Below are positions 30,487 through 39,798 of a DNA stretch of 52,439 nucleotides, piece after piece. Made by a program: the position numbers and the translations under genes. The notes under the pieces are model-generated. The model worked only from the letters and a program-made list of their open reading frames with translations, was not told the DNA's origin and did no database searches. The stretch's first letter is position 1. Every line of letters starts with the position of its first letter. The stretch comes from Lachnospiraceae bacterium (lineage in GTDB: Bacteria > Bacillota > Clostridia > Lachnospirales > Lachnospiraceae), in the NCBI GenBank assembly GCA_910575775.1, contig CAJTEY010000028.1, forward strand, positions 1 through 52,439, read 5' to 3'.

Positions 30487-32862
30487 ATGAACAGTAAAGT
30501 ATTACGGGTATTAGAATACCATAAAATTATCAGCCATCTGACGGAAAAGGCATCCTCGGAACCGGGCAGGCGGCTCGCGCAGGCGCTTGTTCCCATGACA
30601 GATCTGGAGGAAATCAGGACAGCACAGATCCAGACTGCGGACGCTCTTGGGCGTCTTTTCGCCAAAGGCTCCACGTCTTTTGGCAATAACAAAGATCTGG
30701 GAATGAGCATAAAATCCCTTGAGGTTGGAAGCGCGCTTTCCATCGCAGAGCTTTTGCGCATCGCTTCTTTTCTGGAAAACGTGAACCGCATCAAAGCCTA
30801 CGGGCGCAGGGAGCGGGACGATATTCCAGGCGATTCTCTGGACGTGTATTTTGACAGTCTGGAACCGCTCACGCCCCTGGCAAACGAGATCAACCGCTGC
30901 ATTCTCTCCGAGGAGGAAATCGCAGATGACGCGAGCCCTGCATTAAAGCGCATCCGCCGCAGTATGGCGATCACCAACGATCGGATTCATTCCCAGTTAA
31001 ATTCCATGATTAACGGCTCCCTGCGCACCTATCTGCAGGACGCCGTGGTAACCATGCGTGACAACCGCTACTGCATTCCCGTGAAATCCGAGTATAAGGG
31101 ACAGGTACCCGGTATGGTGCACGACCAGTCCTCCACCGGCTCCACCTTTTTTATTGAGCCTGCGGCGATTGTCAATCTGAACAACGAATTGAAGGAATTA
31201 TCCATAAAGGAGCAGGAAGAAATTGAGGCGGTGATGGCCGCCTTAAGCGCACTGGCCGCCGCTCACACGGATGCTCTTGCCACAGATCAGAAATCCATGA
31301 CCATGCTGGACTTTATCTTTGCAAAGGCATCCCTTGCTATGGATCAGAACGCAACCATGCCGCTTTTCAATACGGATCAGCAGATCCGCATCCGCAAAGG
31401 GCGGCATCCGCTGATTGATAAAAAGGCAGTCGTGCCTGTGGACATTCTTCTCGGGATTGACTTTGACCTGCTCATCATCACAGGCCCGAATACGGGTGGT
31501 AAAACAGTGGCTTTAAAGACAGTGGGGCTTCTGACCCTGATGGGGCAGGCCGGACTGCATATTCCCGCCCTTGACCGCTCGGAGCTCTCCGTTTTCCGGG
31601 AAGTGTATGCGGATATCGGGGACGAGCAGAGCATTGAGCAGAGTCTCTCCACTTTCTCCTCCCACATGACAAGCATTGTGTCCATTCTGCAGGAGGCGGA
31701 TACGGAGTCTCTCTGTCTTTTTGACGAGCTGGGCGCAGGGACAGATCCCACCGAAGGCGCCGCTCTGGCCATCTCGGTTCTGGATCATCTGCACGGCAGG
31801 GGCATCCGCACGATGGCCACCACACACTACAGCGAACTGAAAGTCTACGCGCTCTCCACGCCTTTTGTGGAAAATGCCTGCTGTGAATTTAATGTGGAAA
31901 CACTCCGGCCCACCTACCGTCTTCTGATCGGCATACCCGGCAAGAGCAACGCCTTTGCCATCTCTTCCCGTCTGGGTCTGCCGGATCATATCATAGAGGA
32001 CGCCAGGCGGCACATTACACAGGACAAAGAGAGTTTCGAGGATCTGCTCGCCAATCTGGAGAACAGCCGTCTGACCATCGAGAAGGAACAGGCGGAAATC
32101 GAAGCCTACAAGCGGGAAGTGCAGGCTTTAAAAGAGCGTCTGGAATCCAAACAGGAGAAAATTGACCAGTCCCGCGACCGCATTATCCGGGAAGCCAACG
32201 AGGAGGCCCGGGAAATCTTACAGAACGCGAAGGAGCTGGCAGACGAAACGATCCGCACCTTCCAGAAAGCCGGCGCCGCCTCTTCCATAAAGGATCTGGA
32301 GAAGTCCCGCCGCAAGGTACACGACAAGATTTCTGAGAAAAACGAGAAGCTCGCTCTGAAAAGCGAAAGAACAACCCACAAGATACTCAAACCGAACCAG
32401 ATCAGGCTGGGCGACAGCGTAAAGATCGTATCTATGGGATTAAAGGGCAGCGTCAGCTCCCTTCCCGACAAAAACGGCAGGCTGTTTGTCCAGTGCGGCA
32501 TCATCCGTTCCCAGGTTTCCCTGTCGGATCTGGTTCTGCTCGAGGAGGAGACGGTGAAAACCGAAAAAATGCAGCGCAGCTCTTCCGGCAAATTGAAAAT
32601 GTCCAAATCCTACTCTGTCTCTACCGAAATCAATCTCCTCGGCAGGACGGTGGACGAGGCACTCTCCGAGCTGGACAAATATCTGGACGACGCCTACCTG
32701 GCCCATCTGCCCAGTGTACGCATTGTACACGGCAAAGGAACCGGGGCTCTGCGCAAAGCAGTACACGGATATCTGCGCAAAAACCGGGTCATAAAAAGTT
32801 TCCGTCTGGGTGAGTTTGGGGAAGGCGACGCCGGCGTAACCATAGCCGAGTTTAAGGACTGA
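30487..32862 (+). CDS. mutS2: MutS2 ATPase/endonuclease
   Basis: A 791-residue MutS2 protein, involved in suppressing recombination and in rescue of collided ribosomes in Firmicutes. The ATPase domain has Walker A ITGPNTGGKTVALKT near residue 330 and Walker B SLCLFDELGAGTDPTEG near residue 410. A long coiled coil spans about 510-620 and a C-terminal Smr domain ends the protein (VRIVHGKGTGALRKAVHGYL). In the Smr domain the usual LDLxG reads INLLG, with Asn for the Asp that is linked to nuclease action. GAGGTAAGC precedes the start. The response-regulator gene follows after ten bases. Confidence 0.93.
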   Translation: MNSKVLRVLEYHKIISHLTEKASSEPGRRLAQALVPMTDLEEIRTAQIQTADALGRLFAKGSTSFGNNKDLGMSIKSLEVGSALSIAELLRIASFLENVNRIKAYGRRERDDIPGDSLDVYFDSLEPLTPLANEINRCILSEEEIADDASPALKRIRRSMAITNDRIHSQLNSMINGSLRTYLQDAVVTMRDNRYCIPVKSEYKGQVPGMVHDQSSTGSTFFIEPAAIVNLNNELKELSIKEQEEIEAVMAALSALAAAHTDALATDQKSMTMLDFIFAKASLAMDQNATMPLFNTDQQIRIRKGRHPLIDKKAVVPVDILLGIDFDLLIITGPNTGGKTVALKTVGLLTLMGQAGLHIPALDRSELSVFREVYADIGDEQSIEQSLSTFSSHMTSIVSILQEADTESLCLFDELGAGTDPTEGAALAISVLDHLHGRGIRTMATTHYSELKVYALSTPFVENACCEFNVETLRPTYRLLIGIPGKSNAFAISSRLGLPDHIIEDARRHITQDKESFEDLLANLENSRLTIEKEQAEIEAYKREVQALKERLESKQEKIDQSRDRIIREANEEAREILQNAKELADETIRTFQKAGAASSIKDLEKSRRKVHDKISEKNEKLALKSERTTHKILKPNQIRLGDSVKIVSMGLKGSVSSLPDKNGRLFVQCGIIRSQVSLSDLVLLEEETVKTEKMQRSSSGKLKMSKSYSVSTEINLLGRTVDEALSELDKYLDDAYLAHLPSVRIVHGKGTGALRKAVHGYLRKNRVIKSFRLGEFGEGDAGVTIAEFKD

Positions 32863-32872
32863 GGAGGTTATC

Positions 32873-33583
32873 ATGGTAAACAGACAAAAAATTTTAATTG
32901 TAGACGATGACAACAACATTGCGGAACTGATCTCCCTTTATCTGACAAAAGAGTGCTTTGAAACCATGATTGCAGGCGATGGGGAGTCAGCTTTGACGGC
33001 GGTGGACAGTTTCGAACCAAACCTGATGCTTCTGGATCTGATGCTGCCGGGCATTGACGGCTATCAGGTCTGCCGGGAGGTGCGTTCGAAATCCTCACTC
33101 CCCATTATCATGCTTTCCGCCAAAGGCGAGGTCTTTGACAAAGTGCTGGGGCTTGAGCTCGGTGCGGACGACTACATGGAAAAACCCTTTGACTCCAAGG
33201 AACTTGTGGCCCGGGTCAAGGCGGTGCTGCGCCGTTACAAGCCGGCCGTGGCAGAACCGAAATCCTCCGACGTCAAGAGCGTGGAATACCCGGATCTGAT
33301 CATCAACCAGACCAATTATTCCGTAATTTATATGGGAAAAACCATTGAAATGCCTCCCAAGGAGCTGGAGCTTCTTTACTTCCTGGCCTCCTCACCGAAT
33401 CACGTCTTTTCCAGAGAACAGCTTTTGGATCAGATCTGGGGCTATGAGTATATCGGGGACAGCCGTACGGTAGACGTTCATGTGAAACGGCTTCGTGAGA
33501 AAATTAACGACCATGAAAACTGGCGAATTGCTACGATCTGGGGCGTAGGCTACAAGTTTGAAGTCCGCGAAAAGAAGTTCTAG
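32873..33583 (+). CDS. OmpR-family response regulator
   Basis: A 236-residue response regulator with an N-terminal receiver (acidic pocket VDDDNNI, phospho-acceptor Asp in LMLLDLMLPGIDGY, Lys in MEKPFDSKEL) and a C-terminal winged helix (LLDQIWGYEYIGDSRTVDVH). It is followed at once by its histidine kinase. AGGAGGTT precedes the start. Targets are unknown. Confidence 0.92.
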   Translation: MVNRQKILIVDDDNNIAELISLYLTKECFETMIAGDGESALTAVDSFEPNLMLLDLMLPGIDGYQVCREVRSKSSLPIIMLSAKGEVFDKVLGLELGADDYMEKPFDSKELVARVKAVLRRYKPAVAEPKSSDVKSVEYPDLIINQTNYSVIYMGKTIEMPPKELELLYFLASSPNHVFSREQLLDQIWGYEYIGDSRTVDVHVKRLREKINDHENWRIATIWGVGYKFEVREKKF

Positions 33584-33599
33584 GCATGGAGACATTGAT

Positions 33600-35024
33600 A
33601 TGCGGAAGACACTCTATTTAAAGTTAATACTTGCTTACATCATTTTTGGGCTGTTTGGTTTTGTGGTGGTAGCAACTTTCGTGTCCGATATGACCATAAA
33701 CCATCTCACCAAGGAGAAGGCGGACGCCCTCTACCGGGAAGCCACGCTGATCGCCAACACCTACGCCACGGATCTGTACAATACCGAGGTGTCTCTGGAA
33801 ACGGTGAAGACGCAGCTGGATGCGCTGGACACCTACTTAAACGCCACTATCTGGATCATCAACCCTTCCGGGCGTATGGTTTTAGATTCCTCCGCCCCGG
33901 TGGATGTGGAAAACGAGGTGGTCGTGGAAAATTTCGATCCCACCATCACCGCCGGCTCCTACTATACAGTCGGTGACTTTTTCCAGACGTTTGACGAGGA
34001 AATGCTGAGTGTCTTCGCACCCATCACTTCCGGCTATAAGGTGAAGGGCTATGTAGTAATCCACGCCTCCCAGAGCAGCATACAGACCGAAGCAAACAAG
34101 CTTTTAAACATTTCCTACATTATGCTGCTCATTCTCTTTTTGCTGTCCCTGATCATCCTGATCTTTTTCACAGAGATGGTCTATATTCCCCTGCGGAAAA
34201 TCACGGAAGCAACGGAACAGTACGCCAGCGGCAACATGCACTATGAATTCAGTGTGGAGAGTGAGGATGAGATGGGCTATCTGGCCGCCACACTGTCCTA
34301 TATGGCCAGCGAAATCGCCCGGTCGGAGGATGACCAGAAAAAGTTCGTGGCCAATGTCTCCCATGACTTCCGCTCGCCCCTGACTTCCATCGAGGGGTAT
34401 CTGAAAGCCATGCTGGATGGCACGATCCCCCCGGAAATGTACGAAAAATACTTAACCATTGTTCTGAACGAAACCGGGCGTCTGACGAAACTGACAAACA
34501 GCCTTCTGACCTTGAATAACCTCAACACCAAGGGAATCATGCTGAACAAAACGGACTTCGAGATCAACGCCGTCATCCGCAATGTGGCGGCCACCTTCGA
34601 GGGCACCTGCCGGCAGAAGATGATCGGCATCGAGCTGGTGCTCACGGGCGATGAGATGTATGTGGTCGCGGACATAGATAAAATCCAGCAGGTTCTCTAC
34701 AACCTCCTGGACAACGCGATTAAATTCAGTCATCACGATTCCCTCATCAAAATCGAGACGACCGAAAAGCATAATAAAATTTTTATCAGTATAAAAGACA
34801 CCGGCATCGGCATCCCGAAAGACGACTTGAAGCTGATCTGGGATCGTTTCTACAAATCTGACCTCTCCAGAGGAAAGGATAAGAAAGGAACGGGACTCGG
34901 CCTGTCAATCACAAAGGAAATCATTCAGGCGCACGGGGAAAACATCAATGTGATCAGCACCGAGGGTGTAGGAACAGAGTTTATCTTCTCCCTGCCTAAG
35001 TCTGATGTGGAGGACGACGACTAA
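33600..35024 (+). CDS. Membrane sensor histidine kinase
   Basis: A 474-residue kinase. Membrane helices are near residues 7-29 and 165-187, enclosing an extracytoplasmic sensor of about 135 residues. A HAMP domain follows (YIPLRKITEATEQYASGN), then HisKA with the phospho-acceptor His in FVANVSHDFRSPLTSIEGYL, and the ATPase with NLLDNAIKF, DTGIGIP and GTGLGLSI. The start at 33600 is chosen for its GGAG seven bases upstream; a longer frame begins at 33558 inside the regulator gene. The stop overlaps the convergent trmL by four bases. Confidence 0.92.
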   Translation: MRKTLYLKLILAYIIFGLFGFVVVATFVSDMTINHLTKEKADALYREATLIANTYATDLYNTEVSLETVKTQLDALDTYLNATIWIINPSGRMVLDSSAPVDVENEVVVENFDPTITAGSYYTVGDFFQTFDEEMLSVFAPITSGYKVKGYVVIHASQSSIQTEANKLLNISYIMLLILFLLSLIILIFFTEMVYIPLRKITEATEQYASGNMHYEFSVESEDEMGYLAATLSYMASEIARSEDDQKKFVANVSHDFRSPLTSIEGYLKAMLDGTIPPEMYEKYLTIVLNETGRLTKLTNSLLTLNNLNTKGIMLNKTDFEINAVIRNVAATFEGTCRQKMIGIELVLTGDEMYVVADIDKIQQVLYNLLDNAIKFSHHDSLIKIETTEKHNKIFISIKDTGIGIPKDDLKLIWDRFYKSDLSRGKDKKGTGLGLSITKEIIQAHGENINVISTEGVGTEFIFSLPKSDVEDDD

Positions 35025-35515
35025 CTTTCCCACGACAGTCTGTGCAGTTCTCCTTCCCTCTGCATTCCCGCAAACCCGTTCTGCCGCAGCGCCTCATACA
35101 GCACAACTGCCACGGAATTGGACAGATTCAGAGATCGGATCTCGTCCATCATCGGAATGCGGATGCAGGTTTCCTCATTCTCCACCAGAAGCTCCTCGGG
35201 AATCCCGGCGCTCTCCTTGCCAAACATAATAAAATCATCCTGCCTGAAAACCGCCTCCGTATAGAGGCGTTTTGCCTTTGTGGTGGCGTACCAGATTTTT
35301 GCATCGGGATGCCTCTCCCGAAATTCCTGAAAATTGATATAGCGGGTCACATCCAGATGTTCCCAGTAGTCCATGCCCGCCCGTCTGATGGATTTCTCAT
35401 CCAGCCGGAACCCCAAGGGCTCAATCAAATGGAGCGCCGTACCTGTCGCCACACAGGTACGGCCGATATTTCCCGTATTTGCCGGAATCTCCGGCTGATG
35501 TAAGATAATATGCAT
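35021..35515 (-). CDS. trmL: tRNA (cytidine(34)/cmnm5U34-2'-O)-methyltransferase TrmL
   Basis: A 164-residue SPOUT methyltransferase that methylates the 2'-OH of the wobble base in leucine tRNAs. The start MHIILHQPEIPANTGNIGRT and the knot motifs FGKESAGIP and IPMMDEIRSLNLSNSVAVVL are characteristic. The longer ORF (to 35656) is discounted because GTGGAGGATGAG directly precedes the ATG at 35515 and the family begins there. Confidence 0.9.
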   Translation of the reverse strand: MHIILHQPEIPANTGNIGRTCVATGTALHLIEPLGFRLDEKSIRRAGMDYWEHLDVTRYINFQEFRERHPDAKIWYATTKAKRLYTEAVFRQDDFIMFGKESAGIPEELLVENEETCIRIPMMDEIRSLNLSNSVAVVLYEALRQNGFAGMQREGELHRLSWES

Positions 35516-35597
35516 CTCATCCTCCACAGAGAATACGCCATTGCACATTCTCTCACACGCGGCACGGAGGCCTTTTGAAAAGCAGCCTCTGTCGTGA

Positions 35598-36779
35598 TTA
35601 TTCGTGTTTCTTATCCTGCTGCCGCAGCCTCTCCACAAAATCCGCCAGTTTCCCAATCGCCAGCTTCAGATTATCCAGAGAGTAGGCATAAGAAATTCTC
35701 AGATATCCTTCACCACAGTCCCCGAATGCCGTCCCCGGCACCACAGCCACCTTCTCCTCTGCCAGAAAACGCTCCGCAAATTCCTCGCTGGTCATACCAA
35801 ACTCCTTAATGCAGGGGAACACATAGAACGCGCCAAACGGCTCAAAACAGGACAGTTTCATTTCGCGGAAAGCATTCAACAGATACCTTCTTCTCTGATT
35901 GTAGGCCATGCTCATTTCCCGCACGTCCTCATCCCCGTTTCGCAGCGCTTCCACCGCCGCATACTGGCTGGTAGTAGGTGCACACATGATCGCAAACTGA
36001 TGCAATTTTGTCATCTGCTCCAGAATTTCTCTCGGGCCGCAGGCATAGCCGAGTCTCCAGCCTGTCATAGCGTAAGCCTTGGAAAATCCGTTAATCAGGA
36101 TCGTCCTCTCCCGCATACCCTCCATTTCCACAATGGATACATGCTTTTCCTTATAAGTAAGCTCCGCATAAATCTCATCCGACATGACAAGTATGTCATG
36201 TTTTCTGATGACCTCCGCGATCTCCTCCAGATCCTTCCGCTCCATAATGGCCCCCGTCGGATTATTCGGGAAGGGCAGAATCAATATCTTTGTCTTTTCC
36301 GTTATGGCGTCTTCCAGTTCCTTCGCCGTCAGGCGGAACTCATTTTCTTCCTTCAGTTCAATAATGACCGGCACAGCGCCCGCCATAATGGCACAGGGCT
36401 CATAGGACACAAAACTTGGCTGCGGGATCAGCACCTCATCTCCGGGATTCACCACGGCGCGCAGACCGATATCAATCGCCTCGGAACCTCCCACCGTGAT
36501 CAGCACCTCATGCTGCGGATCATAAGTCACACCCTGCTTTCTCTTTATGTAATTGCAGATCTCCTGCCGCAGCTCCATCAGTCCGCTGTTAGAAGTGTAG
36601 AATGTGCGCCCTTTTTCCAGCGAATAAATACCCTCGTCCCGGATATGCCACGGTGTGTCAAAATCCGGCTCTCCCACGCCGAGGGAGATGGCGTCGTCCA
36701 TCTCGCTGACGATATCAAAAAATTTCCGAATACCCGAAGGCTTCAGGCCAACGGCCTGCTTTGATAACATATCTCTCAC
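35598..36779 (-). CDS. Class I/II PLP-dependent aminotransferase
   Basis: A 393-residue aminotransferase of the aspartate aminotransferase fold. The PLP lysine lies in NGFSKAYAMTGWRLGY, the Asp/Asn pair in PFPNNPTGAIM and MSDEIYAEL, and the C-terminal Arg in GEGYLRISYAYS. The substrate cannot be decided from the sequence; relatives such as PatA or AlaT act on aspartate, alanine or aromatic amino acids. The start overlaps the stop of the upstream Lrp-type regulator (ATGA), so the pair forms an operon in which the regulator probably senses an amino acid handled by the enzyme. Confidence 0.88.
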   Translation of the reverse strand: MRDMLSKQAVGLKPSGIRKFFDIVSEMDDAISLGVGEPDFDTPWHIRDEGIYSLEKGRTFYTSNSGLMELRQEICNYIKRKQGVTYDPQHEVLITVGGSEAIDIGLRAVVNPGDEVLIPQPSFVSYEPCAIMAGAVPVIIELKEENEFRLTAKELEDAITEKTKILILPFPNNPTGAIMERKDLEEIAEVIRKHDILVMSDEIYAELTYKEKHVSIVEMEGMRERTILINGFSKAYAMTGWRLGYACGPREILEQMTKLHQFAIMCAPTTSQYAAVEALRNGDEDVREMSMAYNQRRRYLLNAFREMKLSCFEPFGAFYVFPCIKEFGMTSEEFAERFLAEEKVAVVPGTAFGDCGEGYLRISYAYSLDNLKLAIGKLADFVERLRQQDKKHE

Positions 36780-37258
36780 GGTGACACCTTCTCTCTTGTA
36801 TCTTCATACTTTTTCGTCAGAATCGTGCCATGATCCTTATATTTTTTCAGAATAAAGTGGGTCGCCGTACTCAGTACGGAATCCAGTGTGGAAAGCTTAT
36901 CGGACACAAAGCCGGAAATCTCCTTTAAGGACTTTCCTTCCAACGTGACAAGCAGATCATATCCGCCGGAAATCAGATAAACAGAGGTCACTTCCGGGTA
37001 CTTGTAAACGCGCTCTGCAATATTGTCAAAGCCCTGTCCCCTCTGGGGTGTCACCCGCACCTCAATCAGCGCCGACACCTTTTCTATAGAAGTCTTCTCC
37101 CAGTCGATCATGGTATGGTAACCGCAGATAATCCCCTGTTCCTCCAACGCCTGCAGTTCATTCACCACATCCATCTCTTCCACGCCAAGGATGACCGCCA
37201 GTTCCTTCAGGTCAATGCGGCTGTTCCTCTCTATAATTTTTAACAGTTCTTCTCTCAT
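36776..37258 (-). CDS. Lrp/AsnC-family regulator
   Basis: A 160-residue regulator with an N-terminal winged helix (IIERNSRIDLKELAVILG) and a C-terminal RAM/AsnC ligand-binding domain (EVTSVYLISGGYDLLVTLEG). ATG at 37258 is chosen over 37276 because GGAGGAGG lies directly before it. It is translationally coupled to the aminotransferase. Confidence 0.87.
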   Translation of the reverse strand: MREELLKIIERNSRIDLKELAVILGVEEMDVVNELQALEEQGIICGYHTMIDWEKTSIEKVSALIEVRVTPQRGQGFDNIAERVYKYPEVTSVYLISGGYDLLVTLEGKSLKEISGFVSDKLSTLDSVLSTATHFILKKYKDHGTILTKKYEDTREKVSP

Positions 37259-37281
37259 ATTTTCCTCCTCCATCATGATTT

Positions 37282-37959
37282 CTATCTTGGTTTATTCAGA
37301 AACTGCTTTCTCCCTCCATTGTAGAGCACCCGGTCGTTGCCTCGCGTCGTGCGTCCGATCACCACTGCCGGTATCCCTTCCCGCTGCAGCGCCGTCACAA
37401 GACCGTTTCCGTCCCCGGCTGTCATAATGAGGCATCCGCCCGACAAAAGCTCATAGGGATTTTCTCCAAAAATCTCACATATTTCTATGGTTTCCTGTCT
37501 GACAGGTATTTTTCTTAAATCCGCTTCCAGTCCGACGCCGGCTTCCTCCGCCATCTCCCAAAGACCCGCAAAAATGCCGCCCCGGGAAACAGGCTGTATG
37601 CCGCAGACGCCGGACTTCATGGCGGTGGCGGCCTCCGGTATCACCGACAGATATCTGTCAAAAGCAGCGGCCTCCTCAATCATGCGCGCCGGAAGCCGCT
37701 CCCGCAGTCTCTCATAGTTTTCTCCGGCGAGTTTCGCCGTTCCCTCCAGACCAATCCATTTGCTCACCACAATATCCTGATCCACAGCTGCCATCTGCGG
37801 CTCTGTGCATAAAACGGCGCAGTCTTTCCCCAGCCCTGCGCCATTTTTCATTTCCTGTATATTCAGATCGGTGTATTGAAACGAAGAATACTCAGACACA
37901 TTCTTCGATATTTTTTCCTGTCTCATGCCGTTCGCCTTACTCTTCGTAGGATTGATCAC
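37282..37959 (-). CDS. Stand-alone AIR-synthase/HypE-like C-terminal domain protein
   Basis: A 225-residue protein that matches the C-terminal half of HypE/AIR-synthase-family proteins: VSKWIGLEGTAKLAGENYE, AATAMKSGVCGIQPVSRGGI, FAGLWEMAEEAGVG, IPVRQETIEICEIFGENPYE and GNDRVLYNGG. The N-terminal ATP-binding domain of about 110 residues is missing; only a short stretch with GLGKDCAVL remains, suggestive of it. No hydrogenase maturation genes are nearby. A start at 37959 (GTG) overlaps the VanW stop codon as GTGA, which suggests coupling; ATG at 37926 is the alternative. Function unknown. Confidence 0.7.
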   Translation of the reverse strand: MINPTKSKANGMRQEKISKNVSEYSSFQYTDLNIQEMKNGAGLGKDCAVLCTEPQMAAVDQDIVVSKWIGLEGTAKLAGENYERLRERLPARMIEEAAAFDRYLSVIPEAATAMKSGVCGIQPVSRGGIFAGLWEMAEEAGVGLEADLRKIPVRQETIEICEIFGENPYELLSGGCLIMTAGDGNGLVTALQREGIPAVVIGRTTRGNDRVLYNGGRKQFLNKPR

Positions 37960-39566
37960 TCCGCCGGGGGCGGTGCTTCCGGCTGCTGCTGTGCCGCCTG
38001 CTCCGCAGCTGCCTGTTCTGCGGCTGCCTGTTCTGCAGCCGCCTGCGCTGCCGCTTCCTGATCCGCCGCTGCTTTGGCCTCCGCCGCCTGCTGTGCCGCC
38101 TGCGCCGCTGCCTGTATTGCCGCTGGATCTCCGCCACGGTATGCGCTGGATACCGCTTTTACCTGATCCACGCTGCCAGATGCCACAGCCGCCATGATAG
38201 CGTTATATGCGCCCGGATCTTCGGTAGCCACTCCCACGGTCGCGCTTCTGGGCGCTTTCATATAACTGCTGCTGTTCACCTGTTCACGGCTCACTTCCTC
38301 ACCGTTCTCTTTTACAACCTTCCACAGCCTTGCCTTATAACCCACATGCGCGGACTGCACACTGCAGTATCCTACCGGCATGGATGCGTCCGTGTAGATC
38401 ACTTCTGTATCCGGCACGGTTCTCTCCAGAACTTCGCTCTCGTAGATCACTTCCCGGCCGCTGTCTCTGGTTTCCAGTCCATAGATTGTGAATGTAATCT
38501 CTTTCTCAGGAGTCGTGTAGCCGTCTATATATACGGGGTAATCCAGATTATTCTTAAATTTAAAGTCTTTCCCGGAAGATTCCGCAATGGCAGCATCCGC
38601 AGAAGGATCCACATAGGTGACAATCATGGAATGATTGTAACGCTCCGTCACCTCCAGTTCCGCTTGGAGCACTGCATTATAAAGCGTGGTCGATACCTGG
38701 CAGATTCCCCCGCCCAGACTGTCAACCACCTGCCCGTTTAAGTAGGAAGCCGCCATATAATAACCGTTTTCTTCCGAAAAAGGCGTTATGGTCTCCAGCG
38801 TCGAAATCTCATCTCCAGGATACAGGGTAATTCCACTGAGCAGCCTGCAGCCGTTTTCCACATTTGCGCTTCTCGCTCCGCCGGAAGTGGAATAACTGGT
38901 AGTAAAGGTTCCCAGAATATCCTTCACCTTTTCCAGATCTTCCGCACTGTTCTGCGGTTCCTGCGTCTCAACCTGCATATCCAGATCGCAGGCGCCGCCC
39001 TCCCACTCGTCTGTCAGATACGCATATACGCTCTCTGTCGTACCGTCACGGTCTACCACACGGCCAATCTGTCCTTCGGTGACTTCAAAGCCATCCTCCG
39101 TCTTTTTCAGACTTGCATTCACTGCCTCCTGGTCGTACTGATCCGCATTTTCCTCAATCAGCTTACGGATTTTGCTCTTATCGAAGTCAAAGCTTACCCG
39201 GTAAACTTTATTTTTATATTCCAGATCCCGCAGCTCCTTATAGCACTGCAGAACATCTCCATCCCTGCCGAAGTTTGCCGCTTCCTCCAGAATCTCCCGG
39301 TTTCCCCATGTTAAGCCCAGATCTGCGGCAGAGGCTGTGATCTCACCCTGCCCGGGGGCATGCAGCGTAATCTGCGCATCCCCAAAGGCAGCGACATATG
39401 CCTCGATCGCCTTGCTCGCCTCGCTCTGTGTCATTCCAGAGATATCTACTTCCTCCACGTAGATTCCTGTCTCAATTTTTCCTTCTTTTGCCTGCGCCGG
39501 TATAAAAGCAAATCCCGCTGCAATAAACGCTGTCAATACCGCCACAAATATTTTTTTCATAACCAT
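37956..39566 (-). CDS. VanW-family exported protein with peptidoglycan-binding-like domains
   Basis: A 536-residue protein. After MVMKKIFVAVLTAFIAAGF comes a signal peptide with likely cleavage after AQA, then repeated peptidoglycan-binding-4-like domains (residues 35-200), a VanW domain (SGGARSANVENGC, YYMAASYLNGQVVDSLGGGI, CQVSTTLYNAVLQAEL, YNHSMIVTYVDPSADAAI) and a G5-like region. The C terminus is a low-complexity Ala/Glu/Gln tail ending PEAPPPAE. The start at 39566 has GAGGAG six bases upstream. VanW proteins occur in some vancomycin-resistance clusters and widely in Clostridia; the function is unclear, and nothing here indicates resistance. Confidence 0.85.
   Translation of the reverse strand: MVMKKIFVAVLTAFIAAGFAFIPAQAKEGKIETGIYVEEVDISGMTQSEASKAIEAYVAAFGDAQITLHAPGQGEITASAADLGLTWGNREILEEAANFGRDGDVLQCYKELRDLEYKNKVYRVSFDFDKSKIRKLIEENADQYDQEAVNASLKKTEDGFEVTEGQIGRVVDRDGTTESVYAYLTDEWEGGACDLDMQVETQEPQNSAEDLEKVKDILGTFTTSYSTSGGARSANVENGCRLLSGITLYPGDEISTLETITPFSEENGYYMAASYLNGQVVDSLGGGICQVSTTLYNAVLQAELEVTERYNHSMIVTYVDPSADAAIAESSGKDFKFKNNLDYPVYIDGYTTPEKEITFTIYGLETRDSGREVIYESEVLERTVPDTEVIYTDASMPVGYCSVQSAHVGYKARLWKVVKENGEEVSREQVNSSSYMKAPRSATVGVATEDPGAYNAIMAAVASGSVDQVKAVSSAYRGGDPAAIQAAAQAAQQAAEAKAAADQEAAAQAAAEQAAAEQAAAEQAAQQQPEAPPPAE
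37996..38055 (-). repeat. 15-bp tandem repeat in the VanW C-terminal tail
   Basis: Four adjacent imperfect 15-base units encode the AEQAA-type repeats of the VanW tail. Fifteen is a multiple of three, so copy-number change would alter the tail length without breaking the frame. Confidence 0.7.
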
Positions 39567-39616
39567 TACCCGCTCCTCTGTCAACCCTATGCCATTCACA
39601 AAAAACATTTCTTATG

Positions 39617-39724
39617 CTAAAATGAATAGAAAGCAGAAGCCAGCATCGGAATGATCATCGCCAAAACGACGATAATAATGATAACTGATGAAATGATTTT
39701 TTTGGTTTTTCTGTTGAACTTCAT
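39617..39724 (-). CDS. 35-residue single-pass membrane peptide
   Basis: A short open frame, MKFNRKTKKIISSVIIIIVV followed by LAMIIPMLASAFYSF, preceded by GAGGTG at seven bases. It has a strongly basic N terminus and one membrane helix, like small stress-related membrane proteins of Firmicutes, but I cannot assign it to a family. It lies upstream of the VanW gene on the same strand and divergent from the gene at 39799. Confidence 0.6.
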   Translation of the reverse strand: MKFNRKTKKIISSVIIIIVVLAMIIPMLASAFYSF

Positions 39725-39798
39725 GATATCACCTCAACCATCTTTTTGCTACACTATAGAAATAAGGAATGCTTTCTTTTGGCATAAAGGAATTATAT

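Noticed and set aside
37956..39566. Vancomycin resistance determinant because of VanW
   Set aside because: No vanHAX or vanRS-type set is present, and VanW proteins are widespread in sensitive Clostridia.
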